NCBI GenBank assembly: GCA_013388855.1
Contig: JACAEM010000013.1
Span: 1-64,000 of the forward strand
Direction: 5' to 3'
Length of the DNA: 64,000 nt
DNA from: Chloroflexota bacterium
Lineage (GTDB): Bacteria; Chloroflexota; Anaerolineae; Anaerolineales; Villigracilaceae
This document shows, piece after piece, positions 33,424-42,626 of this stretch. The position numbers were made by a program, and so were the translations under genes. Every line of letters begins with the position of its first letter. Within the stretch, counting starts at the first letter, position 1. The notes under the pieces were generated by a model that was not told the DNA's origin, did not search any database, and saw only the letters and a list, made by a program, of their open reading frames with translations.

Positions 33424-35618
33424 TGCTCACCCCACCCAGATCACGGCATCGATACGAATCGGACACGCGCAACGACTGGCTCGACCGCCTTGCGCGTTTC
33501 AACCAACATTTCGGCCGCTACGTTCGAGATGCGGCGGGGGTGTTGTTGATTGCGCTGGCAGTCATGACTGTTCTTGCGCTTGGCGGCTACACCGAGGGAG
33601 CGTTGTTGACTCGATGGGCTGGTTGGTTATCCCCCCGGTTTGGATGGGGTTCGTATCTTGTGGCCCTCGCAATTGGATATTGCGGATTGATCCTTCTCCG
33701 TCGTGATGGATTTACCGTCAAGTGGGGGAGACTCTTTGCGATTGAGTTTGCCGCTCTTCTTACCCTGGGTCTGTTCGCCGCTCTCGGAGGGAATAATCTC
33801 ACCGAAGCGGAAGCCGGCGCATACGGTGGGCGTATCGGTTGGGGGTTGTTGCGCTTGTTCTGGGAATTGGGAAAAATCTGGGGGACGCTTTTGTTGTTCG
33901 TTTTGTGGCTGCTGGCGGTGATGACCGGCTTCGGCGTGTGGGCGCTCATCGAACGCTGGCTGTTGAAACTCGCAGGCGAGACTCCGCCTGTGGAGATCAC
34001 GATCCACCCCATCGTCCCGGATGAAGCGCCTGCCGAAAAAACGGAGTCAGCGCGCCCGTCGCGGAAAAAGCCTGCGAACCCGCTTCCGCCCGAATTCAGG
34101 AAATCCCTCAAAGTGGCAGACCAGAAGGACAAGAAGCCCGCCGCGCCGCGCGAGCGTGACGAGCGCCTGCCCTCACTGAACATCCTGCTTGCCGACCAGA
34201 ACGCGCGTCCCGATGAACGCACCATCAATCAGACTGCCGGTATGATCGAAAAAACGCTCGCCGAGTTTGGAATCGTGGCAACCGTGATTGGTTTCCGTGT
34301 GGGGCCAACTGTAACGCAGTTTGCTGTGCAGCCCGGTTTTATGAAGCGCGCGGGAGCAACGGAGGAGGAGGCGCAACAGATCAAGGTGCGTGTGGCTCAG
34401 ATCGCCTCCCTGCAAAAGGATCTAGCGCTGGCGCTTTCTGCAGAGCGGCTGCGCATTGAAGCGCCTGTGCCGGGCAAACCGTATGTCGGAATCGAAGTGC
34501 CGAATACGCATACATCGGTCGTGCGGATGCGTTCCATTTTGGAGACGGAGGCGTTCCACAAGGTGGGCGCGCCCCTGGCGATGGCGTTGGGACGTGACGT
34601 CTCGGGTCAACCGGTGGTGGCGGACCTGGCGCGCATGCCGCACTTGTTGATCGCTGGAGCAACCGGCTCTGGAAAATCGGTCTGTATTACATCCATTGCG
34701 GCGTGTCTGGCGATGAACAACCCGCCGGAAGATTTGCGCATGGTGATGATCGACTCGAAGATGGTCGAGTTGTTGCGTTTCAACGGTTTGCCGCATCTGT
34801 ACGGTAAGGTCGAGACGAATATCGAGCGAATTCTCGGTGTGCTCCGGTGGGTGGTTGTCGAAATGGAGCATCGTTATCGTTTATTGGAGGGGGCGCACGC
34901 CCGCGATCTGGAGACCTATAACCGCCGCCTCTCCCGTAAGAAGGAAGGACAACCACTCCCGCGTATTGTGGTGTTAATCGATGAATTGGCTGACTTGATG
35001 ATGTCCGCCCCCGACCAGACAGAACACAACCTTGTGCGTCTGGCGCAAATGGCGCGCGCCACCGGCATCCATCTGATCGTTGCCACTCAACGCCCTTCCA
35101 CGGATGTGGTCACCGGCTTGATTAAGGCAAACTTCCCGTCGCGGCTGGCGTTTGCGGTCGCCTCCGGCGTGGATAGCCGCGTGATTCTGGATACGACCGG
35201 AGCCGAAAGTCTGCTTGGGCGCGGCGACATGCTCTTCCTGAATCCCGAAGTTGGCAACCCGGTCCGCGCGCAGGGTGTGATGATTACCGATATGGAAATC
35301 GAGCGTATCATTTCTCATTGGCAGAAACATGCGGATGATGTGAAGGAGGATCCGCCTTGGGAGAAACTGCTGACCGAACCGGATGAGAATGAGGATGAGG
35401 GGTTGATCGAACAGGCGGTTGCGATTGTACGACAGAGCCAGCGCGCATCCGCATCCCTCTTGCAACGCCGCCTGCGGATCGGGTATCCGCGTGCAGCGCG
35501 TCTTCTCGACCAGTTGGAGGAGATGGGTGTGGTGGGACCCTCGCAGGGCGGCGGCAAGGAACGCGATGTATTGATGGGACCGCTTGATGAAGATGACGAA
35601 GAAAACGAAGACGAATGA
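33423..35618 (+). CDS. ftsK: DNA translocase FtsK/SpoIIIE
   Basis: Chromosome-segregation motor of 731 residues located at the division septum. It has four N-terminal membrane helices (about 35-185), a Pro/Lys-rich linker to about 250, a translocase with Walker A AGATGSGKSVC (around 415) and Walker B IVVLIDELADLMM, and a C-terminal winged-helix gamma domain (about 660-720: SLLQRRLRIGYPRAARLLDQ) that reads polar KOPS-like sites. The length is typical of the shorter SpoIIIE form. Translation is coupled to the S1 gene through TAATG. Confidence 0.95.
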   Translation: MLTPPRSRHRYESDTRNDWLDRLARFNQHFGRYVRDAAGVLLIALAVMTVLALGGYTEGALLTRWAGWLSPRFGWGSYLVALAIGYCGLILLRRDGFTVKWGRLFAIEFAALLTLGLFAALGGNNLTEAEAGAYGGRIGWGLLRLFWELGKIWGTLLLFVLWLLAVMTGFGVWALIERWLLKLAGETPPVEITIHPIVPDEAPAEKTESARPSRKKPANPLPPEFRKSLKVADQKDKKPAAPRERDERLPSLNILLADQNARPDERTINQTAGMIEKTLAEFGIVATVIGFRVGPTVTQFAVQPGFMKRAGATEEEAQQIKVRVAQIASLQKDLALALSAERLRIEAPVPGKPYVGIEVPNTHTSVVRMRSILETEAFHKVGAPLAMALGRDVSGQPVVADLARMPHLLIAGATGSGKSVCITSIAACLAMNNPPEDLRMVMIDSKMVELLRFNGLPHLYGKVETNIERILGVLRWVVVEMEHRYRLLEGAHARDLETYNRRLSRKKEGQPLPRIVVLIDELADLMMSAPDQTEHNLVRLAQMARATGIHLIVATQRPSTDVVTGLIKANFPSRLAFAVASGVDSRVILDTTGAESLLGRGDMLFLNPEVGNPVRAQGVMITDMEIERIISHWQKHADDVKEDPPWEKLLTEPDENEDEGLIEQAVAIVRQSQRASASLLQRRLRIGYPRAARLLDQLEEMGVVGPSQGGGKERDVLMGPLDEDDEENEDE

Positions 35619-35700
35619 TCGGGTAATCGTGGATTGCAACGCCGGGTTGTGATCCATTTTGCTGTTATGATTGCGTGACCAGACTGCCAAGAGGTGTTTG

Positions 35701-36330
35701 ATGGAAAAAACAAACAGTGAGACATCCTCGAAGAGGACGTTCACTGATTACCTACGTTTGTGGTTCAAATGGGTGCTGGATCCCCTCGGTGGGTTCTTCA
35801 ACCGCCTGGGACTGACCCCCAATATGATGACCATGCTCGGTCTGCTCGGCAATACGGCTGGAGCGCTCTTTCTGGCGCGTGGCGAAATGTTGGCGGGCGG
35901 TATCCTGGTTTTAGTCATGACTCCCATCGACGCGTTGGATGGAACGATGGCACGCCTGCGCGGCGAGTCGAGCGATTTCGGCGCCTTTGTTGATTCAGTA
36001 TCAGACCGCTACTCCGAGCTGATCATTTATGGCGGTCTATTGTATTACTTCCTAACCCAGGGTGATCCGGTGGGCGGGATGCTGGTCTTTGGCGCAGCGG
36101 CAGGATCGGTGCTCGTCTCCTACGTCAAGGCGCGCGCCGAAGGTCTGGGATATGAAGCGAAGGTCGGTCTGTTGACGCGCGCGGAACGATATATTGTTCT
36201 TGCGCCCTCTCTTGTTTTCAATCAACTGTACATCGGCTTGGGGATCATTGCAGTTTTTGCCAACATCACAGCATTGCAGCGTATTTGGCATGTCCGGCGG
36301 CGCGCACACGAGAAAGCGAGATCGGGGTAG
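35701..36330 (+). CDS. CDP-alcohol phosphatidyltransferase
   Basis: Membrane enzyme of 209 residues that transfers a phosphatidyl group from CDP-diacylglycerol to an alcohol. The signature is DALDGTMAR ... FGAFVDSVSDR, matching D-x2-DG-x2-AR-x8-G-x3-D-x3-D with all four Asp. Candidates for the acceptor are glycerol 3-phosphate (PgsA) or inositol phosphate; not resolved here. The start at 35701 follows GAGGTG, and the frame extends 10 codons upstream without support. The lgt ATG begins 6 bases after its stop, which links phospholipid synthesis with lipoprotein modification, since Lgt uses phosphatidylglycerol. Confidence 0.87.
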   Translation: MEKTNSETSSKRTFTDYLRLWFKWVLDPLGGFFNRLGLTPNMMTMLGLLGNTAGALFLARGEMLAGGILVLVMTPIDALDGTMARLRGESSDFGAFVDSVSDRYSELIIYGGLLYYFLTQGDPVGGMLVFGAAAGSVLVSYVKARAEGLGYEAKVGLLTRAERYIVLAPSLVFNQLYIGLGIIAVFANITALQRIWHVRRRAHEKARSG

Positions 36331-36335
36331 CTCAG

Positions 36336-37151
36336 ATGATAACCATTCAGTTTGACGGTATTCATTTCTTTTTATTTGGTGCAGACCGGGTGTTGGGTTT
36401 TTACGGCATCCTCATCGTGATCGGTGCAGTCTTGGGTGCTAGGCTTGCCACTCGTGAAGCGAAATGGCGTGGGCATAACCCCGAGATCGTTTGGGATTTG
36501 CTGATCTATCTAATGATCGGCGGGATCATTGGCGCGCGGCTGTGGCATATTCTCACGCCTTCGCCGTCGACAGGCATCACCCCGGCGTGGTATTTCACGC
36601 ATCCGCTCGACGCGATTGCCGTCTGGAAGGGCGGCTTGGGCATCCCCGGAGCTGTGATTGGCGGTGCAATCGTTCTTTACTTCTATTCACGCAAAATGGG
36701 GCTGGTCTTTTCCGAGTGGGCGGATATCATCGCACCATGCCTCGCCCTGGGACAGGCGGTGGGCCGTTGGGGAAATTACTTCAACCAGGAACTTTACGGC
36801 GCGCCGACAAACCTGCCGTGGAAGATTTTCATTGAACCTGCCCATCGATTGACAGGTTACATGAATGTTGAGTATTACCACCCGTTATTTTTATATGAGT
36901 CGATCTGGAATTTCGCAAATATGCTTTTCCTTTTGTGGATTTCCCGTCGACTGGTGGACCGGCTAAAGAGCGGCGACATTTTCCTCGTATACCTGATCAC
37001 GTACCCGGTCGGACGCTTCCTCCTTGACTTTTTGCGACTCGATGCTTCGATGGTCGGCGGACTCAACATCAATCAGACCGTCATGGCTGTAGTGGCTCTT
37101 TGCTCGACTGGCGCATTATATTTGCGTCATCGTAAGGTCAATCCGTCCTGA
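36336..37151 (+). CDS. lgt: Prolipoprotein diacylglyceryl transferase
   Basis: Inner-membrane enzyme of 271 residues that attaches diacylglycerol from phosphatidylglycerol to the lipobox Cys of prolipoproteins, the step before LspA (21613). It has seven hydrophobic helices. The signature GRWGNYFNQELYGAPT holds the conserved Arg, Asn and Glu. The start at 36336 (MITIQFDGIHFF) fits the family and lies 6 bases after the previous stop. The longer frame from 36285 overlaps that gene and is rejected. Confidence 0.94.
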   Translation: MITIQFDGIHFFLFGADRVLGFYGILIVIGAVLGARLATREAKWRGHNPEIVWDLLIYLMIGGIIGARLWHILTPSPSTGITPAWYFTHPLDAIAVWKGGLGIPGAVIGGAIVLYFYSRKMGLVFSEWADIIAPCLALGQAVGRWGNYFNQELYGAPTNLPWKIFIEPAHRLTGYMNVEYYHPLFLYESIWNFANMLFLLWISRRLVDRLKSGDIFLVYLITYPVGRFLLDFLRLDASMVGGLNINQTVMAVVALCSTGALYLRHRKVNPS

Positions 37152-37186
37152 TCGATGATATGATTTTCAGGGTGACCGTTGTCTTA

Positions 37187-37214
37187 TTGACCATAAGATT
37201 GTCTATGCTATGCT
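37187..37214 (+). promoter_or_regulatory. Promoter of the ABC exporter genes
   Basis: TTGACC (37187-37192), a 16-base spacer, TATGCT (37209-37214). The predicted start is about 18 bases before the ATG at 37239. No Shine-Dalgarno is visible. Confidence 0.5.
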
Positions 37215-37238
37215 CTAAATCAGGCAGACTGGTATTTT

Positions 37239-38177
37239 ATGATCGAAACAAACGACCTGAGTAAACAGTACAACAATGACTTTTGGGCTGTGGACGGTGT
37301 GACATTGAATGTGCAGCCGGGTCAGATTCTTGCTCTGCTTGGGCAGAACGGCGCCGGTAAAACCACGACCGTCCGTATGTTGACCGCGTTATTGAGTCCC
37401 ACACGTGGTTGGGCCCGCGTTGCCGGGTACGATGTAACGAAGAATCCGCAGGAGATCCGCTCCAGTGTGGGAGTATTGACGGAACAGCATGGACTGTACA
37501 TGCGGATGACCGGTATCGAATATCTCGATTTCTTCGGCAAGGTGTACGGACTATCCCCTGTTGCGCGAAAGACCCGAAGCGAATATCTGCTGGAGTATTT
37601 TGGTCTTGCGGAGGCGGCAAAACGTCGTTCGGGTGAGTATTCCAAGGGGATGAAACAGAAATTGGCATTGGCGCGGGCATTGATCCATGACCCGTCCGTA
37701 TTACTGCTGGATGAACCTACCTCCGCCATGGACCCGGAATCGTCTCGTCTCGTGCGGGATGAGATTGCCCGTTTGCGCTCCTCCCAACGGACAATCATCA
37801 TTTGCACCCATAATCTTGCGGAAGCCGAGTCGTTGGCAGACTACATTGCCATCATCTATCGCGGGAGAATATTATTGAAAGGTACATTGGATGAATTGAA
37901 ACGTGCAGTGCTGGGGCCGGTTGAGTTCGAGGCGAAGTTTGCCGAACCTTTTGATGTCGGTGAACTGGAATTACCCGAAGGGGCGGCTCTCGTTTCTCGA
38001 AGCGGGACCAGTTTACGGTTCCGCGTGGAAGCGCCGCAGATGGTTAATCCTAGGATCGTGCATGCGCTGACATCCCGCAAGGCTCCGCTGGTTTCGTTCC
38101 AGGAAGTCCCGCGAAAATTGGAGCAGGTGTATCTCAAGACCATGGCGGAGGCGCAAGGGGTGACGTATGCGGCGTAA
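37239..38177 (+). CDS. ABC transporter ATP-binding protein
   Basis: ATPase subunit of 312 residues: Walker A GQNGAGKTTT (about 35-44), signature YSKGMKQKLALARAL replacing LSGGQ as in DrrA/NatA-type exporters, Walker B VLLLDEPTSAMDPE, and H-loop CTHNL. The last 90 residues form the extra domain of the NatA/DrrA class. Its last codons overlap the permease start by 11 bases. It powers the ABC-2 permease encoded next. The substrate is unknown. Confidence 0.93.
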   Translation: MIETNDLSKQYNNDFWAVDGVTLNVQPGQILALLGQNGAGKTTTVRMLTALLSPTRGWARVAGYDVTKNPQEIRSSVGVLTEQHGLYMRMTGIEYLDFFGKVYGLSPVARKTRSEYLLEYFGLAEAAKRRSGEYSKGMKQKLALARALIHDPSVLLLDEPTSAMDPESSRLVRDEIARLRSSQRTIIICTHNLAEAESLADYIAIIYRGRILLKGTLDELKRAVLGPVEFEAKFAEPFDVGELELPEGAALVSRSGTSLRFRVEAPQMVNPRIVHALTSRKAPLVSFQEVPRKLEQVYLKTMAEAQGVTYAA

Positions 38178-39603
38178 TCTTGAAGCGATTTGGCTGGTGG
38201 CGCGACGCGAGTTTACAGATCAATTCCGCGATTGGCGCATTGTTGTGCCGATGATACTGCTGGTGACGTTGTTTCCGTTCATTGCGGACGATACCACGCG
38301 GCAGGCGGTCAACTTTATGAATCGTTTTGGCGGCGATCTGATCCTGGACAATCTGGTGCCGTTTGCGGTGTTGGTGATTGGTTTTTTCCCTTTGTCGTTC
38401 ACGTTGGTTGTAGCGCTTGAGTCCTTTGTGGGGGAGAAGGAGAGGGGCACCATCGAACCCCTTCTGAGTTCGCCGCTGGAGGACAGCCACATGTATTTGG
38501 GAAAATTGCTGGTCGGTATCACAACTCCCTTGGTTTTCAGTTATGGTTCCATTGCCATTTACCTGTTTTTGATTTCGCGCCGCCCGGTTGAGTTCCCCAG
38601 TCTTTATATGCTGGCGTTGATTTTCCTGCTGACGTTTGCTCATGCGGTGCTCATGGTAAGTTCTGCAATCGTCATTTCCGTTCAAGCGACGACCATTCGC
38701 GCCGCGAACCTGCTTGCTTCATTTGTGGTGGTGCCGGTGGCATTTCTGTTGCAGGGTGAAACGATCCTCATCTTCTGGGGGAATGAGGATGTGTTGTGGT
38801 TTGCAATCCTTGCAGTAACCCTGCTGGCTGGTTTGTTGGTGCGGCTGGGGCTGGCACACTTTCGCCGGGAGTACCTGTTGGGGCGCGAAATCGATACCCT
38901 GAATTTCAAATTGATCTGGCGCAAGTTCAAGGAGCGGTTTGTAGGCGGCGCTCATTCCGTGGTGGAATGGTATACGAGGGAGCTTCCCGTTACATTCCGC
39001 GAGTTAAAGCGACCCTTGATGATTGTTACCGGACTGGCGCTAGTCACCGTCATCGCAAGTTATTTATGGGTGGTCTTCAATGTTCCACATTACGTGAACC
39101 TGACTCCTGAAATCAAGAATGATATCCGCACGCAATTGTCGGAAAATATCACCCGGCTCAGTTCATTGGGAGAGGAACTTCCTGCACATTTGGTCTTTTA
39201 CAATAATGCGCGTGTTATGGTTATATCCTTGTTGCTGGGATTGATTTCCTTTGGCACACTCGGAATGACCGTTTTCCTAGGAAATATGGGATTGATTGGC
39301 GGCGTATTGGGTGCGGCGAATTTGGTAGGGTATTCACCGCTGCTCACCTTTGCGACGGGTATCCTGCCACATGGCATTTTCGAATTGACCGCCATCTTCC
39401 TTGCTACTGCCGCCATGTTGAAGGCGGGCGCCCTGCTCGTTACTCCGCAGCCGGAAAAAAGCCTGGGAGAAACCTTCCTGCTGTCCCTGGCGGATTGGTT
39501 CCGGGTCTTCCTTGGGCTTGTCCTGCCTCTTCTTGCAGTTGCAGCTTTAATCGAAATTTATGTCACCCCTGAATTGATCAAACTGGCATTTCCATTTTTG
39601 TAG
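38167..39603 (+). CDS. ABC-2 permease fused to SpoIIM-like domain
   Basis: Membrane protein of 478 residues. Residues 1-245 are an ABC-2-type permease (six helices, with EREKGTIE-like ESFVGEKERGTIEPLLSSPL). After a linker (about 250-330), the C-terminal part (NNARVMVISLLLGLISFGTL, GILPHGIFELTAIF) matches the SpoIIM/DUF95 membrane family, known from sporulation engulfment complexes and from non-sporulating bacteria next to ABC-2 genes. Here both are one polypeptide. The partner ATPase gene overlaps it. Nothing else suggests sporulation. Confidence 0.82.
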   Translation: MRRNLEAIWLVARREFTDQFRDWRIVVPMILLVTLFPFIADDTTRQAVNFMNRFGGDLILDNLVPFAVLVIGFFPLSFTLVVALESFVGEKERGTIEPLLSSPLEDSHMYLGKLLVGITTPLVFSYGSIAIYLFLISRRPVEFPSLYMLALIFLLTFAHAVLMVSSAIVISVQATTIRAANLLASFVVVPVAFLLQGETILIFWGNEDVLWFAILAVTLLAGLLVRLGLAHFRREYLLGREIDTLNFKLIWRKFKERFVGGAHSVVEWYTRELPVTFRELKRPLMIVTGLALVTVIASYLWVVFNVPHYVNLTPEIKNDIRTQLSENITRLSSLGEELPAHLVFYNNARVMVISLLLGLISFGTLGMTVFLGNMGLIGGVLGAANLVGYSPLLTFATGILPHGIFELTAIFLATAAMLKAGALLVTPQPEKSLGETFLLSLADWFRVFLGLVLPLLAVAALIEIYVTPELIKLAFPFL

Positions 39604-39613
39604 AAGAGGATCC

Positions 39614-40369
39614 GTGCCAAAAGTCATCATACTTGGTTCATCCAACGCTGTTCCCTCCAAAGACCATGAGAACACTCATCTGGTTGTTGTCGGCGAGGAG
39701 CGAACCATTCTCGTGGATTGCGTGAGTAACCCGGTAATCCGGCTGGAACAAGCAGGCGTGGATTTCAACGATCTGACCGATATTGTCATTACACATTTCC
39801 ACCCCGATCATGTCTCAGGCGTACCTCTACTCCTGATGGATATGTGGCTGATGGGGCGGACAAAACCGATCAACATCTACGGTCTTCATTACACCATGGA
39901 TCGCCTCGAAGATCTCATGGGTTTCTACGGCTGGTCGGAGTGGCCTGATTTCTTCCCGGTGGGGTTCTATCGTCTGCCCGAAGCGGAAATGGCGCATGTG
40001 CTGGATTCGCGCGAATTTAAAATCAACTCATCACCTGTTCATCACATGATTCCCACCATCGGACTTCGTGTAGAATGTAAAATAACCACGAAGGTTCTGG
40101 CATATTCCTGTGACACCGAACCCTGCGAGCAGACCGTCCGGCTTGCAGGCGGGGCAGATATCCTCATCCATGAAGCAGGAGGCGCCTCTTTCGGACATTC
40201 CTCCGCCGAACAAGCCGGGGAGATTGCCGCCAAAGCCGAAGTCGGAAAACTCTACCTCATCCATTACCCAACAGGACGATTTGCAAAAGGCGATATTGCC
40301 GCCGAAGCCCGAAAGACCTACAAGGGCGATATTATCGTTGCCACTGATTTCATGACGATTGAGATTTAA
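39614..40369 (+). CDS. MBL-fold metallo-hydrolase (RNase Z-like)
   Basis: Metallo-beta-lactamase-fold hydrolase of 251 residues. The zinc motif THFHPDHVSG gives HxHxDH, a later SPVHH and a His in LIHYPTG complete the ligands, and CDTEPCEQT supplies the bridging Asp region. Overall it resembles the RNase Z/ElaC-like branch but is short, with no clear exosite arm, so tRNA processing is not assured. The start is GTG at 39614, with GAGG upstream. It may be co-transcribed with the ABC exporter (10-base gap). Confidence 0.82.
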   Translation: MPKVIILGSSNAVPSKDHENTHLVVVGEERTILVDCVSNPVIRLEQAGVDFNDLTDIVITHFHPDHVSGVPLLLMDMWLMGRTKPINIYGLHYTMDRLEDLMGFYGWSEWPDFFPVGFYRLPEAEMAHVLDSREFKINSSPVHHMIPTIGLRVECKITTKVLAYSCDTEPCEQTVRLAGGADILIHEAGGASFGHSSAEQAGEIAAKAEVGKLYLIHYPTGRFAKGDIAAEARKTYKGDIIVATDFMTIEI

Positions 40370-40400
40370 ATAAACCCTCTCCTGTCGGGAGAGGGAAAAG
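40370..40400 (-). terminator. Terminator of the HNH gene
   Basis: An 8-bp stem CCCTCTCC / GGAGAGGG (40375-40382 with 40388-40395). Read on the minus strand, it is followed by TTTATTTAAAT, so it mainly serves the leftward HNH gene. Confidence 0.65.
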
Positions 40401-40412
40401 AGGGATGGCAAT

Positions 40413-40916
40413 TTACCAGCCGTTGATATACGGCTCCCATTCACGATACTCGTTCAAATGTCTGCCGAAAATATACGCCGCGCTGGCCGGCGGCTCCTTC
40501 GGAACATGGAGCAGGTGCATATGCACCTCTTCGATCTTTCGACCACCCTTGCGGTGATTGCAGTGTGGGCACGCTGCCACCACGTTCGTCCAGACGTGTT
40601 CTCCGCCCATGTGGCGTGGAATCACATGATCCACCGTCAAACCGCCGTCGCGCCTGCCGCAATACTGACAGGTATAATTGTCACGACGGAACACCTCCCG
40701 CCGGGTCAACTTGACGCGCGGACGCGGACGATGAACCTGCGCCTCCAGTCGAATGACGGAAGGCCGCGGGAGCAGTTCCTTGACCGTTCGAATGTGACCG
40801 CGTCCATTAACGACCATGTCGGCTTTCCCCGCAAGCAACAAACCGACGGCCCGCCGCGTGGTACAAACATTGATCGGTTCGAAATTGGCGTTGAGCACCA
40901 GCACCGGCTCGTGCAT
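40413..40916 (-). CDS. HNH endonuclease family protein
   Basis: Protein of 167 residues. The C-terminal half is an HNH fold: zinc pair CQYCGRRDGG, LTVDHVIPRHMGGEHVWTN with the catalytic His, and CPHCNHRKGGR with the second Cys pair. The N-terminal part (VLVLNANFEPINVCTTRRAV) is the conserved opening of the stand-alone HNH proteins found widely in Cyanobacteria and Chloroflexi, whose role is unknown. No restriction-modification or toxin partner is adjacent. The start at 40916 is preferred over one 5 codons upstream. Confidence 0.88.
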   Translation of the reverse strand: MHEPVLVLNANFEPINVCTTRRAVGLLLAGKADMVVNGRGHIRTVKELLPRPSVIRLEAQVHRPRPRVKLTRREVFRRDNYTCQYCGRRDGGLTVDHVIPRHMGGEHVWTNVVAACPHCNHRKGGRKIEEVHMHLLHVPKEPPASAAYIFGRHLNEYREWEPYINGW

Positions 40917-41010
40917 ACTCTGCCTCCACAACAGGCAGGATTATACTGCTGAATGTTTGAATTCGTAAAATAGGCTTTTGGTATGCCATGAAACTGAAAT
41001 AGGAGTTTCC

Positions 41011-41901
41011 ATGAAGGTTTTGATTGCAGGCGGTTCCGGTTTCATCGGTTCCGCGCTTGCCCAGTCCATGCGAAAAGATGGACATCAAGTAATCGTTCTC
41101 ACCCGTCAGACGCCAAAGACACCCGGTCAATTGCGCTGGGATGGAAAAACAACCGGAGGTTGGGCGCATCTCATCAACGAGGTGGATGCCGTGGTGAATT
41201 TGGCCGGATTTGGTCTGGATCACTGGCCATGGACCGCGAGCCAAAAGAAAAGGTTCTTCGATTCCCGCATCCTCCCTGGCTTGGCGCTTGCCTCCGCCAT
41301 AAAGGACGCTTCGCGCCGCCCACGCGTATTCCTGCAAACATCGGGCATTAACCGTTATGGCTTGCGCGGCGCAGGCATCGCAGACGAATCCACGCCCCCC
41401 GCCGAAGATTTCCTCGCACAACTCACCGTTCATTGGGAAGCCGCGACGCAACTGGTTGAAGAACTTGGCGTCCGCCGCGTCATCACCCGGAATGCAGTCG
41501 TACTTTCCAGCCGCGGTGGATTGTTCCCATTGATGGCACTGCCTGCACGGCTTTTCTTTGGCGGCAGGTTTGGTAATGGAACTCAAGCCATGCCGTGGAT
41601 TCACCTTGCCGATCAAGTCGGGGCGATTCGCTTTTTGCTCGAGAATGAAAACACGCATGGCGCTTATAATCTCATTGCCCCCGCCCAAACATCGAATGCG
41701 GATTTCATGAAAACAGTGGCGAAAGTGCTACGCCGCCCTTACTGGTTCCATGTCCCAGCATTTTTGCTGAGATTGGTCCTGGGCGAGATGAGTGTGCTGC
41801 TCACGGAAGGCAGGTATTCCCAGCCAAAACGTTTGCTTGAAGCTGGGTACCGTTTCCAATTTGAGACGCTCGAAGGTGCCCTGCAGGAAATTTTCAAATA
41901 G
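41011..41901 (+). CDS. TIGR01777-type NAD(P)-dependent epimerase (YfcH-like)
   Basis: Extended short-chain dehydrogenase of 296 residues, with Rossmann motif GGSGFIGSAL at residues 8-17, NLAG around 70 and a C-terminal DUF1731-like block (PAFLLRLVLGEMSVLL). The canonical YxxxK is not clear (RYGLRGAG), as is common in this subgroup. Substrate unknown. The start at 41011 has AGGAG 6 bases upstream. It is followed by a lipoprotein gene 17 bases away. Confidence 0.85.
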   Translation: MKVLIAGGSGFIGSALAQSMRKDGHQVIVLTRQTPKTPGQLRWDGKTTGGWAHLINEVDAVVNLAGFGLDHWPWTASQKKRFFDSRILPGLALASAIKDASRRPRVFLQTSGINRYGLRGAGIADESTPPAEDFLAQLTVHWEAATQLVEELGVRRVITRNAVVLSSRGGLFPLMALPARLFFGGRFGNGTQAMPWIHLADQVGAIRFLLENENTHGAYNLIAPAQTSNADFMKTVAKVLRRPYWFHVPAFLLRLVLGEMSVLLTEGRYSQPKRLLEAGYRFQFETLEGALQEIFK

Positions 41902-41918
41902 ATCGATCAGGAGATGAC

Positions 41919-42578
41919 ATGAGAAAGATAATCCTTTTGTCCATTTTGTTTCTTGCAGGCTGCATCCCGCCGGGAGCGCCATTGGAAACGCCTTTGCCAA
42001 CTGCATACATCGACCCCTCCTACCCTACGATGGAGGCGGCGCCCGTCACCTCTCTGCAGGTTTCTAGTGGCATTGAGGTCCGCGTGGATCGCGCCTGGCG
42101 CGACGGCAAGGAGGTCTCCACGGAGGTTTGCTTCACGTTGCTGGATACCTCTGATTGGTCGGTGTGGAGCGCCAGTCTGCAATATGCCGGCGGAACGATC
42201 ACCGATTTCGGTTCAACCCTCCTCAGTTTGCAGGAGGCGACAAACGGTCAAACCGGCTTGCGTTGTGACACTCTCTCCTTCTTCAATATCCCGCCCGACG
42301 CCGATCTTTCCACCGTGGTGATCACTGTCGATTCCATCGCAGCCACCCCGCGCCCTGAGGATTATTGCTTGATCTACATGCCCAAAATTCAACAGGCGCT
42401 CGATGAACGCGGCATCGCCGTTACGCTGGGTTGTACGGATGTCAACGGGGTGCAGACCATGCAAATCTTAAGCAAACCCGATACCATGTCGCAGGAAGAG
42501 GCGGAAGCCATCGTTTACAGCGATGAGTTTTATACCATTAAAGGCCCCTGGTCCTTTACCTTCAATCTTGGGCAGTGA
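41919..42578 (+). CDS. Lipoprotein of unknown function
   Basis: Secreted lipoprotein of 219 residues. The signal peptide MRKIILLSILFLAGC carries the lipobox LAGC (Cys15), where Lgt and LspA would act. A Pro/Thr-rich tether follows. The mature part (about 45-219) looks like a beta-rich domain with four Cys that could pair. No family is recognised. It precedes the tyrS promoter, which begins 14 bases after its stop. Confidence 0.75.
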   Translation: MRKIILLSILFLAGCIPPGAPLETPLPTAYIDPSYPTMEAAPVTSLQVSSGIEVRVDRAWRDGKEVSTEVCFTLLDTSDWSVWSASLQYAGGTITDFGSTLLSLQEATNGQTGLRCDTLSFFNIPPDADLSTVVITVDSIAATPRPEDYCLIYMPKIQQALDERGIAVTLGCTDVNGVQTMQILSKPDTMSQEEAEAIVYSDEFYTIKGPWSFTFNLGQ

Positions 42579-42592
42579 CGGATTCCGCAAAT

Positions 42593-42620
42593 TGCCAATT
42601 TGCACTACTTTGTTTATAAT
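42593..42620 (+). promoter_or_regulatory. tyrS promoter, leaderless for the leader peptide
   Basis: TTGCCA (42593-42598), a 16-base spacer, TATAAT (42615-42620), then 6 bases to the ATG of the leader peptide at 42627. Transcription is expected to start at that A. Confidence 0.8.
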
Positions 42621-42626
42621 GGGTGC

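Noticed and set aside
37239-39603. Sporulation locus, because of the SpoIIM-like domain
   Set aside because: No other sporulation gene is near, and SpoIIM-like domains are common beside ABC-2 exporters in non-sporulating bacteria.
40413-40916. Restriction or toxin system built on the HNH protein
   Set aside because: No methylase, specificity or immunity partner is adjacent, and the protein matches the widespread stand-alone HNH type.
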